This document shows, piece after piece, positions 8,204-17,019 of a stretch of DNA of 64,000 nt; positions within the stretch are counted from its first letter, which is position 1, and every line of letters begins with the position of its first letter. The notes under the pieces were generated by a model. The model was not told where the DNA came from. It worked only from the letters and a program-made list of their open reading frames with translations, and searched no databases. Made by a program: the position numbers and the translations under genes. The DNA is taken from contig NZ_JBEXUX010000019.1 of assembly GCF_040629175.1 (NCBI RefSeq), forward strand, positions 62,001-126,000, given 5' to 3'. The DNA comes from Embleya sp040629175 (GTDB lineage Bacteria; Actinomycetota; Actinomycetes; Streptomycetales; Streptomycetaceae).

Positions 8204-9457
8204 ATGAGCGAACTGCGCGTGGGCGTGGTCGGGGTCGGGCAGCGGGCCGCCCTGGCCGTCGAAGCGCATCGGCCGGGTCGGTCGCGGGTGGTCTCCTGCG
8301 CCGACCCCGCCGCGCGCGGTCGGGCGTACGCCGTGGACCTGTTCGGGCCGGACGTCGCCGTGCACACCGACTTTCGACGGATGCTCGACGATCGACTCGA
8401 CGCGGTCTTCGTGCTGACCCCGGACGATCGGCACGTCGAGCCCGCCCTGTTCTTCCTCGCCGCCGGCGTACCGGTGTTCGTGGAGAAACCGCTGGCCATC
8501 ACGCTGTCCGACTGCGACCGACTGCTGCGCGCCGCCCGCGCGTCGCGGACCCGGTTGTACGTCGGGCACAACCTGCGCCATCTGCCGATGTTGCGGCGGA
8601 TGCGCGAGTTGATCGACGAGGGCGCGATCGGCCGGGTCCGGTCGGTGTGGTGCCGGCACTTCGTCGGGCACGGCGGCGACTTCTACTTCAAGGACTGGCA
8701 CGCCGAACGCGCGCGCACCACCGGCCTGTTGCTGCAAAAGGGCGCGCACGACCTGGACGTGATCCACTGGTTGGCCGGCGGCTGGTCCCGGGACGTGGTC
8801 GCGATGGGCGACCTGGCGGTGTACGGCGGCAACCCCCGGCGCGAGCCGGTGTTCGCCGGCGCCGGCCCGGACGCGGGCGGCCGGGTCGAGGAGGAGGTTC
8901 GGGCCCAGGACGGGTTCGCGCCCGAGGTGTGGCCGCCGACGGCGATGACCGGGCTCAATCCGATCGTCGATGTCGAGGACATCAGCATGATGCTCACCCG
9001 GCTCGACAACGGCGTCCTGGCCAGCTACCAGCAGTGCCACTTCACGCCCGACTACTGGCGCAACTACACGGTGATCGGCGACGAGGGCCGGCTGGAGAAC
9101 TTCGGCGACGGCCTGGAGGACGCCCATCCCTCGATCAAGTTGTGGAACCGGCGCCGTTCCGGCTACCGGGCGGACGCCGACCGCAGCGAGTCGGTGCGCG
9201 GCGGCGGCCTGCACGGCGGCGCGGACCGGGCCCTGGTGGAGGAGTTCCTGCGCTTCGCGGTCGAGGGCGGGCCCACCCGCACGTCGCCGATCGCCGCCCG
9301 CGAGGCGGTGGCCGCGGGCGTCGCCGCCACCGCCTCGCTGCGGGCGGGGGGTGTGCGCACCGTGGTCCCGCCGTTGGATCCGGACCTGGTGCGCTACTTC
9401 ACCGCGCATCAGAGCGAACCGCCCGGCCCGCCCTCGGGGGTGGCGGCGCCCCCCTGA
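8204..9457 (+). CDS. Gfo/Idh/MocA-family NAD(P)-dependent oxidoreductase
   Basis: 417 residues, starting four bases after the GH4 stop. The N-terminal Rossmann domain has GVVGVGQRAALAVE (about 7-20), the family signature EKPLA (about 98) and the C-terminal domain with KGAHDLDVIHWL, where the Lys and His positions match the family catalytic motif. Members oxidise or reduce sugars and cyclitols. The same fold includes the GH109 alpha-N-acetylgalactosaminidases, a link worth testing here, but nothing in the sequence forces that reading. It ends the sugar operon, before a convergent hairpin. Confidence 0.88.
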   Translation: MSELRVGVVGVGQRAALAVEAHRPGRSRVVSCADPAARGRAYAVDLFGPDVAVHTDFRRMLDDRLDAVFVLTPDDRHVEPALFFLAAGVPVFVEKPLAITLSDCDRLLRAARASRTRLYVGHNLRHLPMLRRMRELIDEGAIGRVRSVWCRHFVGHGGDFYFKDWHAERARTTGLLLQKGAHDLDVIHWLAGGWSRDVVAMGDLAVYGGNPRREPVFAGAGPDAGGRVEEEVRAQDGFAPEVWPPTAMTGLNPIVDVEDISMMLTRLDNGVLASYQQCHFTPDYWRNYTVIGDEGRLENFGDGLEDAHPSIKLWNRRRSGYRADADRSESVRGGGLHGGADRALVEEFLRFAVEGGPTRTSPIAAREAVAAGVAATASLRAGGVRTVVPPLDPDLVRYFTAHQSEPPGPPSGVAAPP

Positions 9458-9472
9458 CCGGGGGCGTCGCCG

Positions 9473-9511
9473 CCGGTCCGCCCGGCCGATCCACGCGGGC
9501 GGGCGGACCGG
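9473..9511. terminator. Hairpin between convergent oxidoreductase and acetyltransferase genes
   Basis: CCGGTCCGCCCG (9473-9484) pairs perfectly with CGGGCGGACCGG (9500-9511) across a 15-nt loop. It lies between two convergent genes and can serve both strands. Confidence 0.65.
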
Positions 9512-9538
9512 GAACCGACGGCATCGCCGCGCGTGGGC

Positions 9539-10762
9539 TCAGTAGTCCTCGTGGGCGAACGGCAGCAGGTCCGTGCGCAGCGCCGCGTCCAGCCGGGCCG
9601 CCGCACCCGGGACGTGTTCCGCCACCAGTCCCGCCGCCACCAGCCGGGCCACCGGGGTGCCGCCGAGGTAGCCGGCCGAGAGTTCGCGTACGTCCAGGGT
9701 GAGTTCGGCCGGGTCCTCGGTCGGCGTGCAGGTCGCGCCGTCGGGGCCGGCGGTGAGGCGGAACCTGCCGTCGTTGCCGGGCACCGCCCCGTCGCGGACC
9801 TCCAGGACCAGATCGACCGGCGCCGCCCACGATCGTGCCGTCAGCGCGCCGCGCACGTCCACCAGCCGGATCCACAACGCCGGGAACTGCCTGGTCACCC
9901 GCACCTGGTCCCGATCCGCGGCGAACAGCAACAGCGGATCGTCCGGCGGTCGAACCCAGGCCGCCACCTTGCCGGTCAGGTCGATCGAGGCAAGGTAGTG
10001 CCACAGCGCGGCGGCCACCGGGGCGCTGTCCGCCTCCAGTTCCTGTACCTGGACCATACGCGGCGCATCGGTCGCGGCGTTGCCGGACTCGACGTGGTAG
10101 ATGGCGTATCCGGCCGGGACGGCGCCGTCCTCGCCGAGCACCACGATCCGCACCGGCGAGTCGTCGTCGTCCTCGTCCCAGGCCAGTACGTTCTCGGCCC
10201 ACCACTGTTCGGTCCGGGCGAAGCGACCCGGGCGCAGCGCGCGCGCCGCGTCGTAGACGGGACCCAGCAGGGCCGGTCCCTGTGCCGCGTCGACCAGCCG
10301 CAGCGGGCGCGGATCCGGGGCGATCCGCAGCGCGAGCGGGCGTCGGCTGTCGATCTCGACGGAGTAGCCCTCCGTCCCGGGCGCGTAGCCGAAGCGGCCG
10401 TAGATCGCGTTCTCGGAGGCCCACAGACAGGACAGCACCTGGCCGGCCTCGGCGCACCGGCGCCACTGCTCGGCCATCATCCGCGCGAGCAGCCCGCGCC
10501 GGCGGTGGGTCGGCGCGACGGCGACGAAGTCCAGCCCGGCGCAGGCCAGATCGCCGCCGGGCACGGACAGCTCGAAGCGATGTGCGGCGATCTGGCCGAC
10601 CAGGGTGGCGCCGTCGTACGCACCGATGCGGTCGCAATCGGTGAGCACCTTGCGGTAGTGCTCGCGTTTGTCGGCCGACTCCTTCTCGTGGAAGGCCAGA
10701 TCGGCCAGATCCAGTATCCGGTCCAGGTGCTCTTCGGGGATCTCCCGGATGTCGAGGCTCAC
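9539..10762 (-). CDS. Eis-like GNAT N-acetyltransferase
   Basis: 407 residues from a GTG start that gives the usual length and N-terminus (VSLDIREIPEEHL); the frame stays open further upstream but with no ribosome binding site and atypical residues. An N-terminal GNAT domain carries the acetyl-CoA loop VAPTHRRRGLLARMM (about 88-102), and the rest fits the tandem GNAT plus sterol-carrier-like architecture of Eis proteins (M. tuberculosis Eis is about 400 residues). Eis proteins acetylate aminoglycosides and peptides at several positions. Here the natural substrate is unknown. It is divergent from the chaplin gene. Confidence 0.85.
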   Translation of the reverse strand: MSLDIREIPEEHLDRILDLADLAFHEKESADKREHYRKVLTDCDRIGAYDGATLVGQIAAHRFELSVPGGDLACAGLDFVAVAPTHRRRGLLARMMAEQWRRCAEAGQVLSCLWASENAIYGRFGYAPGTEGYSVEIDSRRPLALRIAPDPRPLRLVDAAQGPALLGPVYDAARALRPGRFARTEQWWAENVLAWDEDDDDSPVRIVVLGEDGAVPAGYAIYHVESGNAATDAPRMVQVQELEADSAPVAAALWHYLASIDLTGKVAAWVRPPDDPLLLFAADRDQVRVTRQFPALWIRLVDVRGALTARSWAAPVDLVLEVRDGAVPGNDGRFRLTAGPDGATCTPTEDPAELTLDVRELSAGYLGGTPVARLVAAGLVAEHVPGAAARLDAALRTDLLPFAHEDY

Positions 10763-10951
10763 CGTCGTGACGCTAATGCGGTCGTGGGCGCATGGCCATC
10801 GAGTTTCGGAGCGCCCGCTCGCCCGCGACCGGGACCGACCCGCGTTCGGGTGAACGTCGACACCGACCGGTTGCCCGCGCCGGTTCGCCTCGTTGCACCA
10901 CGAGAACGCGCCGCATCCGGGCGGCGCGAGGTTCGATACGGAGATACCCAA

Positions 10952-11263
10952 GTGAGCTCGTTCAAGAAGGCAACCGTGCTGGCCGCCGGCACCGCCGCCC
11001 TGGTGATGGCCGGCGCCGGTGCCGCGAGTGCCGCCGCCGACGCCGACGGCGCCGCGGTGGGCTCGCCCGGTGTGGCGTCCGGCCTAAACGTGCAGATCCC
11101 GGTCCACGTGCCGGTCAACATCTGCGGCAACACCCTCGACATCGTCGGCATCCTCAACCCGACGTTCGGCAACTTCTGCGGCAACTTCGACGGCGACCAC
11201 GGCCACGACCACGCCAAGGGCGGCCACCACGGCGCGGACCCGGCCGGCGGCCACCACGGCTGA
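10952..11263 (+). CDS. Short chaplin (DUF320) with a histidine-rich C-terminal tail
   Basis: 103 residues. A GTG start has GGAG eight bases upstream. A Sec signal peptide ends near ASAAA (about residue 28). The chaplin domain (about 36-79) has the hallmark VGSPGVASG, VPVHVPVNICGN and NPTFGNFCGN elements and the two conserved cysteines (Cys58 and Cys76). Chaplins assemble into amyloid-like surface films that let aerial hyphae and spores leave water. It lacks the sortase signal of long chaplins, so it is the short secreted type. Unusually, residues 80-103 form a tail rich in His, Gly and Asp with seven histidines. A strong hairpin follows. Confidence 0.92.
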   Translation: MSSFKKATVLAAGTAALVMAGAGAASAAADADGAAVGSPGVASGLNVQIPVHVPVNICGNTLDIVGILNPTFGNFCGNFDGDHGHDHAKGGHHGADPAGGHHG

Positions 11264-11305
11264 CCCGTCATACCCCGGTTCGGCCTCCTCCCCGACCGGG
11301 ACCCG

Positions 11306-11335
11306 GGGGCTCCGCGTGTGTGTCCGCGGAGCCCC
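11306..11335 (+). terminator. Hairpin terminator after the chaplin gene
   Basis: A perfect 11-bp stem (11306-11316 with 11325-11335, GGGGCTCCGCG against its complement) encloses an 8-nt loop, 42 bases after the stop codon. Confidence 0.75.
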
Positions 11336-11731
11336 TGTCCGCTGTCCGAGCCCTGTCCGCCGTCCGAAACCGCCGGCGAGCGCATGGCCGCCGAGCGCAC
11401 CACCGGATCACCGCGTCGGGCGAAGAGCGTGACCATCACCACACCCCGACGAGCGGCAGCGGCCGACCGACCCGTGCCGAGCTCGGCACGGCGCTGCGGC
11501 GCAAGCCCTCGGCCGCCCCCTCTCCGGACCCTCACCCGGCCGCCCTCCCCGTGCCGGCACCGCAACACCGCTCCGCCGGAAGGGCGTTCGTCCGCAGGCC
11601 ACCGGGTCGGCCGAACAAGCGTGCCCGTCGCAACGGTTGACAGTGGAACCGAGATCACCTCTATTATTCTATCCGGAATCATATACGTTCCGAGATGGCA
11701 TCGCTGATCCAAGGCGCAAAGGGGTGGCGGA
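11336..11731 (+). promoter_or_regulatory. Promoter and operator region of the catabolic island's first operon (site A)
   Basis: No gene is seen in this stretch. A sigma-70-like promoter is visible as TTGACA (11637-11642) and TATTAT (11662-11667) with a 19-bp spacer. Immediately downstream is an AT-rich operator-like site: TATCCGGAAT (11670-11679) overlapping AATCATAT (11677-11684), flanked by the inverted arms CGGAA (11674-11678) and TTCCG (11688-11692). The same elements recur at three other promoters of the island. Repression by the island's GntR protein is inferred from this sharing. Confidence 0.6.
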
Positions 11732-13255
11732 GTGACGCATGACGCGGTGACCGCATCGACGGGACGGCGACCCGGCAAAGTGCTGGCCGTACACCTCAAC
11801 TATCCCTCCCGCGCCCGGCAACGCGGGCGGGTCCCCGACCACGCCTCGTACTTCCTCAAACCGAGCAGCTCGCTCACCGGATCCGGCCCGGTCGAGCGGC
11901 CGACCGGGGTCGAACTGCTGGGCTTCGAGGGCGAGATAGCCCTCGTGATCGGCCGCGCCGCACATCGCGTGTCCCCCGCCCGGGCCTGGGCGCACGTCGG
12001 CTGGGTGACCGCGGCGAACGACCTGGGGCTGTACGACCTGCGCTACGCGGACCTCGGATCCAACGTCCGGGCCAAGGGCGGCGACGGGTTCACCCCGCTC
12101 GGGCCGACCCTGCTGCCGGCGGCCGACCTGCGCCCCGAGGCGCTGCGCGTGCGCACCTGGCTGGACGGGGCCCTGGTCCAGGAGGACACCACCGCGACGC
12201 TGCTGTTCGGCTTCGCCGAGTTGATCGCGGACCTGTCCCGGCTGCTCACCCTGGAGGTCGGCGACGTCATCCTGACCGGCACCCCCGCCGGTGCCTCGGT
12301 GGCCGAGGTGGGCCAGCGGATCGAGGTCGAGGTGGACAGCCTGGACCACCCCGCCCACAACACCGGCCGGCTGCGCACCGACGTGGTCGCCGGCCCCGTA
12401 CTCCCCGCCTGGGGCTCCCCACCCAGGGTGGACCCGGCCACCCGCGCGGACGCCACCGGCATCCGCCCGGAATCGGCCGACGCCGCCGGGACCACCGCCC
12501 CCGGCGTGCTCACGGACGACCTGCGCGCCCGCCTCGCCCGCGTCGCCGTGGCCACGCTCAGCGTGCAACTGCGCGCCCGCGGCTTCGACACCGTCAGCAT
12601 CGACGGCGTGCGCGCGCTGACCCCGGGCACCCGCCTGGTCGGCACCGCCCGCACGTTGCGCTTCGTCCCGTTCCGCAAGGACCTGTTCGCCACCCACGGC
12701 GGCGGCTTCAACGCGCAAAAACGTGCCGTCGACTCGCTCGAACCCGGCCAGGTCCTGGTGATGGAGGCCCGCGGCCGAACCGTCGCCGGCACGCTGGGCG
12801 ACATCCTCGCGCTGCGCGCCAAGACCCTGGGCGCCGCGGGCATCATCACCGACGGCGCCGTGCGCGACAGCGCCGCCGTGGCCGCACTGGGCCTGCCCGT
12901 GCTGGCCGCCGGCACCCATCCCGCCGTGCTCGGCCGCCGGCACGTGCCCTGGGACACCGACGTCACGATCGCCTGCGGCGGCGCCACCGTCCAGGTCGGC
13001 GACGTCGTGGTCGCCGACGACGACGGCGCCGTGGTCATCCCGCCCGCGCTGGTCGCCGAGGTGGTCCGAGACGCCGAGGAGCAGGAGTCCCGCGAGCGGT
13101 TCATCGCCGAACAGGTCGCGGCCGGCGCCGGGTTGGCCGGCCTGTACCCGCTGGGTCCGGACTGGGAACCCGCCTACCGCGCGTGGGCCGCGACCGACCC
13201 CGAGCCCGTCTCCGCATCCATCGCCCCGACCACCCCTCGCGAGGAGCACCGATGA
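11732..13255 (+). CDS. Fumarylacetoacetate-hydrolase-like domain fused to an RraA-like aldolase domain
   Basis: 507 residues from a GTG start behind a GGGGTGGCGG tract. Residues about 15-235 form a FAH-fold domain like HpaG/HpcE decarboxylase-isomerases, with the metal-binding FEGEIALVIGR and NDLGLYDLRYAD motifs. After a Pro/Ala-rich linker, residues about 265-470 are RraA-like, with GIITDGAVRD, the signature of class II HMG/CHA pyruvate aldolases. In enteric HpaG both halves are FAH-like; here the second half is replaced by an aldolase-type domain. It could combine two late steps of a meta-cleavage pathway. It overlaps the next gene by 4 bp. Confidence 0.85.
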   Translation: MTHDAVTASTGRRPGKVLAVHLNYPSRARQRGRVPDHASYFLKPSSSLTGSGPVERPTGVELLGFEGEIALVIGRAAHRVSPARAWAHVGWVTAANDLGLYDLRYADLGSNVRAKGGDGFTPLGPTLLPAADLRPEALRVRTWLDGALVQEDTTATLLFGFAELIADLSRLLTLEVGDVILTGTPAGASVAEVGQRIEVEVDSLDHPAHNTGRLRTDVVAGPVLPAWGSPPRVDPATRADATGIRPESADAAGTTAPGVLTDDLRARLARVAVATLSVQLRARGFDTVSIDGVRALTPGTRLVGTARTLRFVPFRKDLFATHGGGFNAQKRAVDSLEPGQVLVMEARGRTVAGTLGDILALRAKTLGAAGIITDGAVRDSAAVAALGLPVLAAGTHPAVLGRRHVPWDTDVTIACGGATVQVGDVVVADDDGAVVIPPALVAEVVRDAEEQESRERFIAEQVAAGAGLAGLYPLGPDWEPAYRAWAATDPEPVSASIAPTTPREEHR

Positions 13256-14193
13256 AGTACCGCGCCGACCCGTCCCTGATCTGCGGCTCGATCGCCCCGC
13301 TGGTCACCCCCTTCACCGCGACGGGCGCGGTCGACCACGCCGCGCTGCGCCGCCTGGTCCGCTGGCAGCTCGCGGCGGGCTCGCACGGCATCTCGCTCGG
13401 CGGCTCCACCGGCGAGCCGTCCGCACAGACCCTGGCCGAGCGCGCCGAGGCGATCCGGGTGGTCGCCGCCGAGATCGACGACCGGGTGCCGTTCCTGCCG
13501 GGCACCGGATCGACCAAGTTGGACGAGACCCTGGAGCTGACCGGGATCGCCCGGGACGCGGGCGCCGACGCGGTGCTGATCATCACGCCGTACTACGCGC
13601 GCCCCACCCAGGAGGCGCTGTTCACGTGGTACTCGACGGTCGCCCGCGAGTATCCGGACCTGCCCGTGGTGATCTACAACGTGCCGAGTCGAACCGCCGT
13701 GGAGATCGACCCGCAGACCGTGGCCCGACTCTTCCGGGCACACGAGAACATCGTCGGCATCAAGGAGACCACCAAGGACTTCGAGCACTTCTCCCGGGTG
13801 ATCGAGGCGGCCGGTCCCGAGTTGCTGGTGTGGTCCGGCATCGAGCTGTTGTGTCTGCCGGTACTCACCCTGGGCGGCGCGGGCTTCGTCTCCGCACTCG
13901 CCAACATCGCCCCGCGCGCGGTCGCGGGGATGTACGAGGCCTACCAGGCGGGTGACCTGGGCCGGGCCCGCGAACTGCACTACGCGGTACAGCCGTTGGT
14001 GGACCTGCTGTTCGTCGAGACCAACCCGGCGCCGGCCAAGTGGTTGATGCACCGACGCGGCCTGATCGGCTCCGACTTCGTCCGGCCGCCGCTGCTGCCG
14101 CTGTCCGAAAGCGGCCGGGCGCGGGTGACCGCCCTGGCCGAGAGCCGACTCGAACTGCTGACCGACCCCGCCCTTGGAGAAGAAGCCATATGA
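13252..14193 (+). CDS. DapA-family aldolase/lyase
   Basis: 313 residues. The start overlaps the previous stop (ATGA) and follows GAGGAG. A DapA/NAL TIM barrel is shown by GGSTGEP (about 47), the Tyr of VVIYNVPSRT (about 138-147) and the Schiff-base Lys of IVGIKETTKD (about 166-175). Housekeeping lysine synthesis is unlikely inside a catabolic operon. The fold also includes hydratase-aldolases of aromatic catabolism and sugar-acid aldolases or dehydratases. Here it may split or form a 2-oxo acid carbon chain after ring cleavage. The next gene overlaps by 4 bp. Confidence 0.85.
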   Translation: MKYRADPSLICGSIAPLVTPFTATGAVDHAALRRLVRWQLAAGSHGISLGGSTGEPSAQTLAERAEAIRVVAAEIDDRVPFLPGTGSTKLDETLELTGIARDAGADAVLIITPYYARPTQEALFTWYSTVAREYPDLPVVIYNVPSRTAVEIDPQTVARLFRAHENIVGIKETTKDFEHFSRVIEAAGPELLVWSGIELLCLPVLTLGGAGFVSALANIAPRAVAGMYEAYQAGDLGRARELHYAVQPLVDLLFVETNPAPAKWLMHRRGLIGSDFVRPPLLPLSESGRARVTALAESRLELLTDPALGEEAI

Positions 14194-15710
14194 GCACCAC
14201 CACGACGACGCCCGTCGAGCACTCCGGGGTGCCCACCGCGCTGCCGACCCGGTTGCGCCACTTCATCGACGGCCGGCACGTCGACTCGTTGGACGGCGCC
14301 ACCTTCGAGGTCTGCGCACCCGCGTCCAACCTGCCCTACGCCACCGCCGCGGCGGGCAAGGCCGCCGATGTGGACGCCGCCGTCGCCGCCGCCCGCCGTG
14401 CGTTCACCGCGGGGCCGTGGCCGCACCTGCCCGCCAAGGACCGGGCCCGGGTGCTGAACCGCATCGCCGACGAGGTCGAGCGCCGGGACGCGCGACTGGC
14501 CGAGTTGGAGACCTTCGACACCGGCCTGCCGATCACCCAGGCACTGGGCCAGGCGCAGCGCGCGGCGGAGAACTTCCGCTTCTTCGCGGACCTGATCGTC
14601 GGTCAGACCGACGAGGCGTACCAGGTGCCCGGTCGCCAGCTCAACTACGTCAATCGCCGGCCGATCGGCGTCGCCGGGCTGATCACGCCGTGGAACACGC
14701 CGTTCATGCTGGAGTCGTGGAAGCTCGCGCCGGCGCTCGCGTCCGGCTGCACGGTGGTGCTCAAGCCGGCCGAATTCACCCCGTTGTCCGCGTCCTTGTG
14801 GGCGGACATCCTGACCGAGGCGGGCCTGCCGCAGGGCGTGTTCAACCTGGTCGGCGGGATCGGCGAGGAGGCGGGCGCGGCCCTGGTCGAGCACCCGGAC
14901 GTGCCACTGATCTCGTTCACCGGCGAGACCACCACCGGCCGGACCATCTTCGGCTCCGCCGCCCGGCACCTCAAGGGCCTGTCGATGGAACTCGGCGGCA
15001 AGTCCCCGGTGATCGTGTTCGCCGACGCCGACCTGGACGAGGCGATCGATGCCGCGCTGTTCGGCGTGTTCTCGCTCAACGGCGAGCGCTGCACCGCCGG
15101 TTCGCGGATCCTGGTGCAACGCGCCGTCTACGACGAGTTCGTCGAGCGGTTCGCCGCCCGGGCCGAGCGCATCGTGGTGGGCCCGCCGCAGGATCCGGCC
15201 ACCGAGGTGGGCGCACTGGTGCACCCCGAGCACTACGAACGGGTCCTCGCCTACGTCGAGACGGGCCGACGCGAGGCGCGGCTGGTCGCGGGCGGCACCC
15301 GGCCCGCGCACCTGCCGGTCGGCAACTACCTGGCGCCGACCGTCTTTTGCGATGTGCCGGCCGACGCGCGGATCTTCCAGGAGGAGATCTTCGGACCGGT
15401 GGTGGCGCTGACCCCGTTCACGGACGAGGCCGAGGCGATCGAACTGGCCAATGCGGTCCCCTACGGCCTGGCCGGCTACGTATGGACCAACGATCTGCGC
15501 CGGGCGCACCGGGTGGCGCACAGCGTCGAGTCCGGCATGGTGTGGATCAACTCGCACAACGTGCGCGATCTGCGCACTCCGTTCGGCGGGATCAAGGCTT
15601 CGGGGCTGGGTCACGAGGGCGGCTACCGCTCGATCGACTTCTACACGTCCCAGCAGGCGGTGCACGTGGCCATGGCACCGCTGCACACCGCCCGGTTCGG
15701 TGCCGCGTGA
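14190..15710 (+). CDS. Aldehyde dehydrogenase, HpaE-like
   Basis: 506 residues. The start overlaps the previous stop and is preceded by GGAGAAG. The NAD-dependent aldehyde dehydrogenase fold is complete: ITPWNTPFMLESWK (NAD and substrate loop), the base Glu in MELGGKSP, the nucleophile Cys in NGERCTAGSR and EEIFGPVVA. The whole resembles 5-carboxymethyl-2-hydroxymuconic semialdehyde dehydrogenases (HpaE/HpcC), which oxidise the product of HpaD-type ring cleavage. An HpaD-like gene follows 127 bp later, which supports this function. Betaine-aldehyde-type activity cannot be ruled out from sequence alone. Confidence 0.9.
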   Translation: MSTTTTTPVEHSGVPTALPTRLRHFIDGRHVDSLDGATFEVCAPASNLPYATAAAGKAADVDAAVAAARRAFTAGPWPHLPAKDRARVLNRIADEVERRDARLAELETFDTGLPITQALGQAQRAAENFRFFADLIVGQTDEAYQVPGRQLNYVNRRPIGVAGLITPWNTPFMLESWKLAPALASGCTVVLKPAEFTPLSASLWADILTEAGLPQGVFNLVGGIGEEAGAALVEHPDVPLISFTGETTTGRTIFGSAARHLKGLSMELGGKSPVIVFADADLDEAIDAALFGVFSLNGERCTAGSRILVQRAVYDEFVERFAARAERIVVGPPQDPATEVGALVHPEHYERVLAYVETGRREARLVAGGTRPAHLPVGNYLAPTVFCDVPADARIFQEEIFGPVVALTPFTDEAEAIELANAVPYGLAGYVWTNDLRRAHRVAHSVESGMVWINSHNVRDLRTPFGGIKASGLGHEGGYRSIDFYTSQQAVHVAMAPLHTARFGAA

Positions 15711-15837
15711 CGTGGCACCCCGTGCGCTCGAACCATAGCCCCGGCCCGGGGCCGGGCACTAGTTTCCGAATCGGACCCGGGTGACCGGGCCCGCCCGCGC
15801 CGGCCGGATCCGGTGCCTCGAACAGGAGGAGAGTCCG

Positions 15838-16959
15838 ATGCCCACTCCGTCCGTTCCGCCCCTGCCGCCGCTGCCCACCACCCGCCCCGGCGGGTCCGCC
15901 CCCGAACCCGGACCGTTGCCGTGCCCGGACATCGTGCGCGCCGCGTACGCCGAGCTGGTGGTCACCGACCTGGCCGCGTCCCGGGAGTTCTACGTCGACC
16001 TGCTGGGGTTGGTGGTCACCCACGAGGACGAGGACGCGGTGTATCTGCGCGCCTTCGAGGAGTACCTGCACCATTCGTTGGTGCTCCGGCGCGGCGCGTC
16101 CGGCGCCCTGGCCGCGCTGGCGTACCGGGTGCGCGCACCGGGGGAGGTCGACGTCGCCGAGCGCTACTACCGGGCGCTGGGCGTGCCGGTGGAGCGCCGG
16201 GCGGCGGGCGCCACCCGGGGCATCGGGCCGGCCGTACGGGTGCTGGACCCGCTGGGGTTCCCGCTGGAGTTCTTCTACGAGGCCGAGCACGTGCCACGCC
16301 TGCATCAGCGCTACGACCTGCACGGTGCGGGCGCGATCGCCCGGCTGGACCACTTCAACATCGTGGTGCCGGACGTGGCGCGGGCCGAACGCTACTACCG
16401 CGACCTGGGTTTTCGGGTGACCGAGGACATCCGCGGCGAGGACGAGACGTTGTACGCGTCCTGGCTGCATCGCAAGGACACCGTGCACGACATCGCGCTG
16501 ACCGGCGGCGACGGGCCGCGGCTCCACCACATCGCGTTCAGCACGCACGAACGCGGCCAGGTGCTGCACGTGTGCGACCTGCTCGGCGCGCGCCGCCGGT
16601 CCGCGCACATCGAGCGCGGACCGGGGCGGCACGGGGTCTCCAACGCGTTCTACGTCTACGTGCGCGATCCCGACCTGCATCGGGTGGAGATCTACACGAC
16701 CGACTACTACACGGGAGACCCCGACCACCCGGTGTTGTCCTGGGACGTGCGGGACAACCAGCGCCGGGACTGGTGGGGCAACCCGGTGGTGCCGTCCTGG
16801 TACGCCGAGGCGTCCCCCGTCCTGGACCTGGCCGGGAGCCCGCAACCGGTGTTGGCCCGGCAGGAGAACCACGAGGCGGACGTGACCGTCGGCGCCGACG
16901 GTTTCTCCTTCGCGCGGGACGCGGCCGGCGACGGATTCCGGATCGGGTCGCAGCTCTGA
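15838..16959 (+). CDS. Extradiol (VOC-type) dioxygenase, HpaD-like 3,4-dihydroxyphenylacetate 2,3-dioxygenase
   Basis: 373 residues. AGGAGGA (15824-15830) lies seven bases before the ATG; the frame is open upstream but has no such signal. After a Pro-rich N-terminus there are two vicinal-oxygen-chelate modules. The iron ligands are visible in the second: His in LDHFNIVVP, His in RLHHIAF and Glu in RVEIYTTDYY. The length and C-terminal extension fit homoprotocatechuate 2,3-dioxygenases. These open a catechol ring next to the hydroxyls, feeding the dehydrogenase encoded upstream. The natural catechol is not certain; no matching monooxygenase is in the window. Confidence 0.88.
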   Translation: MPTPSVPPLPPLPTTRPGGSAPEPGPLPCPDIVRAAYAELVVTDLAASREFYVDLLGLVVTHEDEDAVYLRAFEEYLHHSLVLRRGASGALAALAYRVRAPGEVDVAERYYRALGVPVERRAAGATRGIGPAVRVLDPLGFPLEFFYEAEHVPRLHQRYDLHGAGAIARLDHFNIVVPDVARAERYYRDLGFRVTEDIRGEDETLYASWLHRKDTVHDIALTGGDGPRLHHIAFSTHERGQVLHVCDLLGARRRSAHIERGPGRHGVSNAFYVYVRDPDLHRVEIYTTDYYTGDPDHPVLSWDVRDNQRRDWWGNPVVPSWYAEASPVLDLAGSPQPVLARQENHEADVTVGADGFSFARDAAGDGFRIGSQL

Positions 16960-16974
16960 GTATTCGCCCCTGGT

Positions 16975-17000
16975 GTACGATCTGAAATCGTATCCGAAAT
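16975..17000. promoter_or_regulatory. Operator-like site B upstream of the alpha/beta hydrolase and gntR genes
   Basis: TACGAT (16976-16981) and ATCGTA (16987-16992) form a perfect inverted repeat with a 5-bp centre. AATCGTAT (16986-16993) and TATCCGAAAT (16991-17000) overlap its right arm and match elements at sites A, C and D. It lies 20 bp before the hydrolase start codon, where a bound regulator would block transcription. Confidence 0.6.
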
Positions 17001-17019
17001 AGCTGAGTGGAGAAGTAGG

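Noticed and set aside
8204..9457. Firm assignment as GH109 alpha-N-acetylgalactosaminidase
   Set aside because: The sequence shows only general Gfo/Idh/MocA motifs; I could not see family-specific GH109 features.
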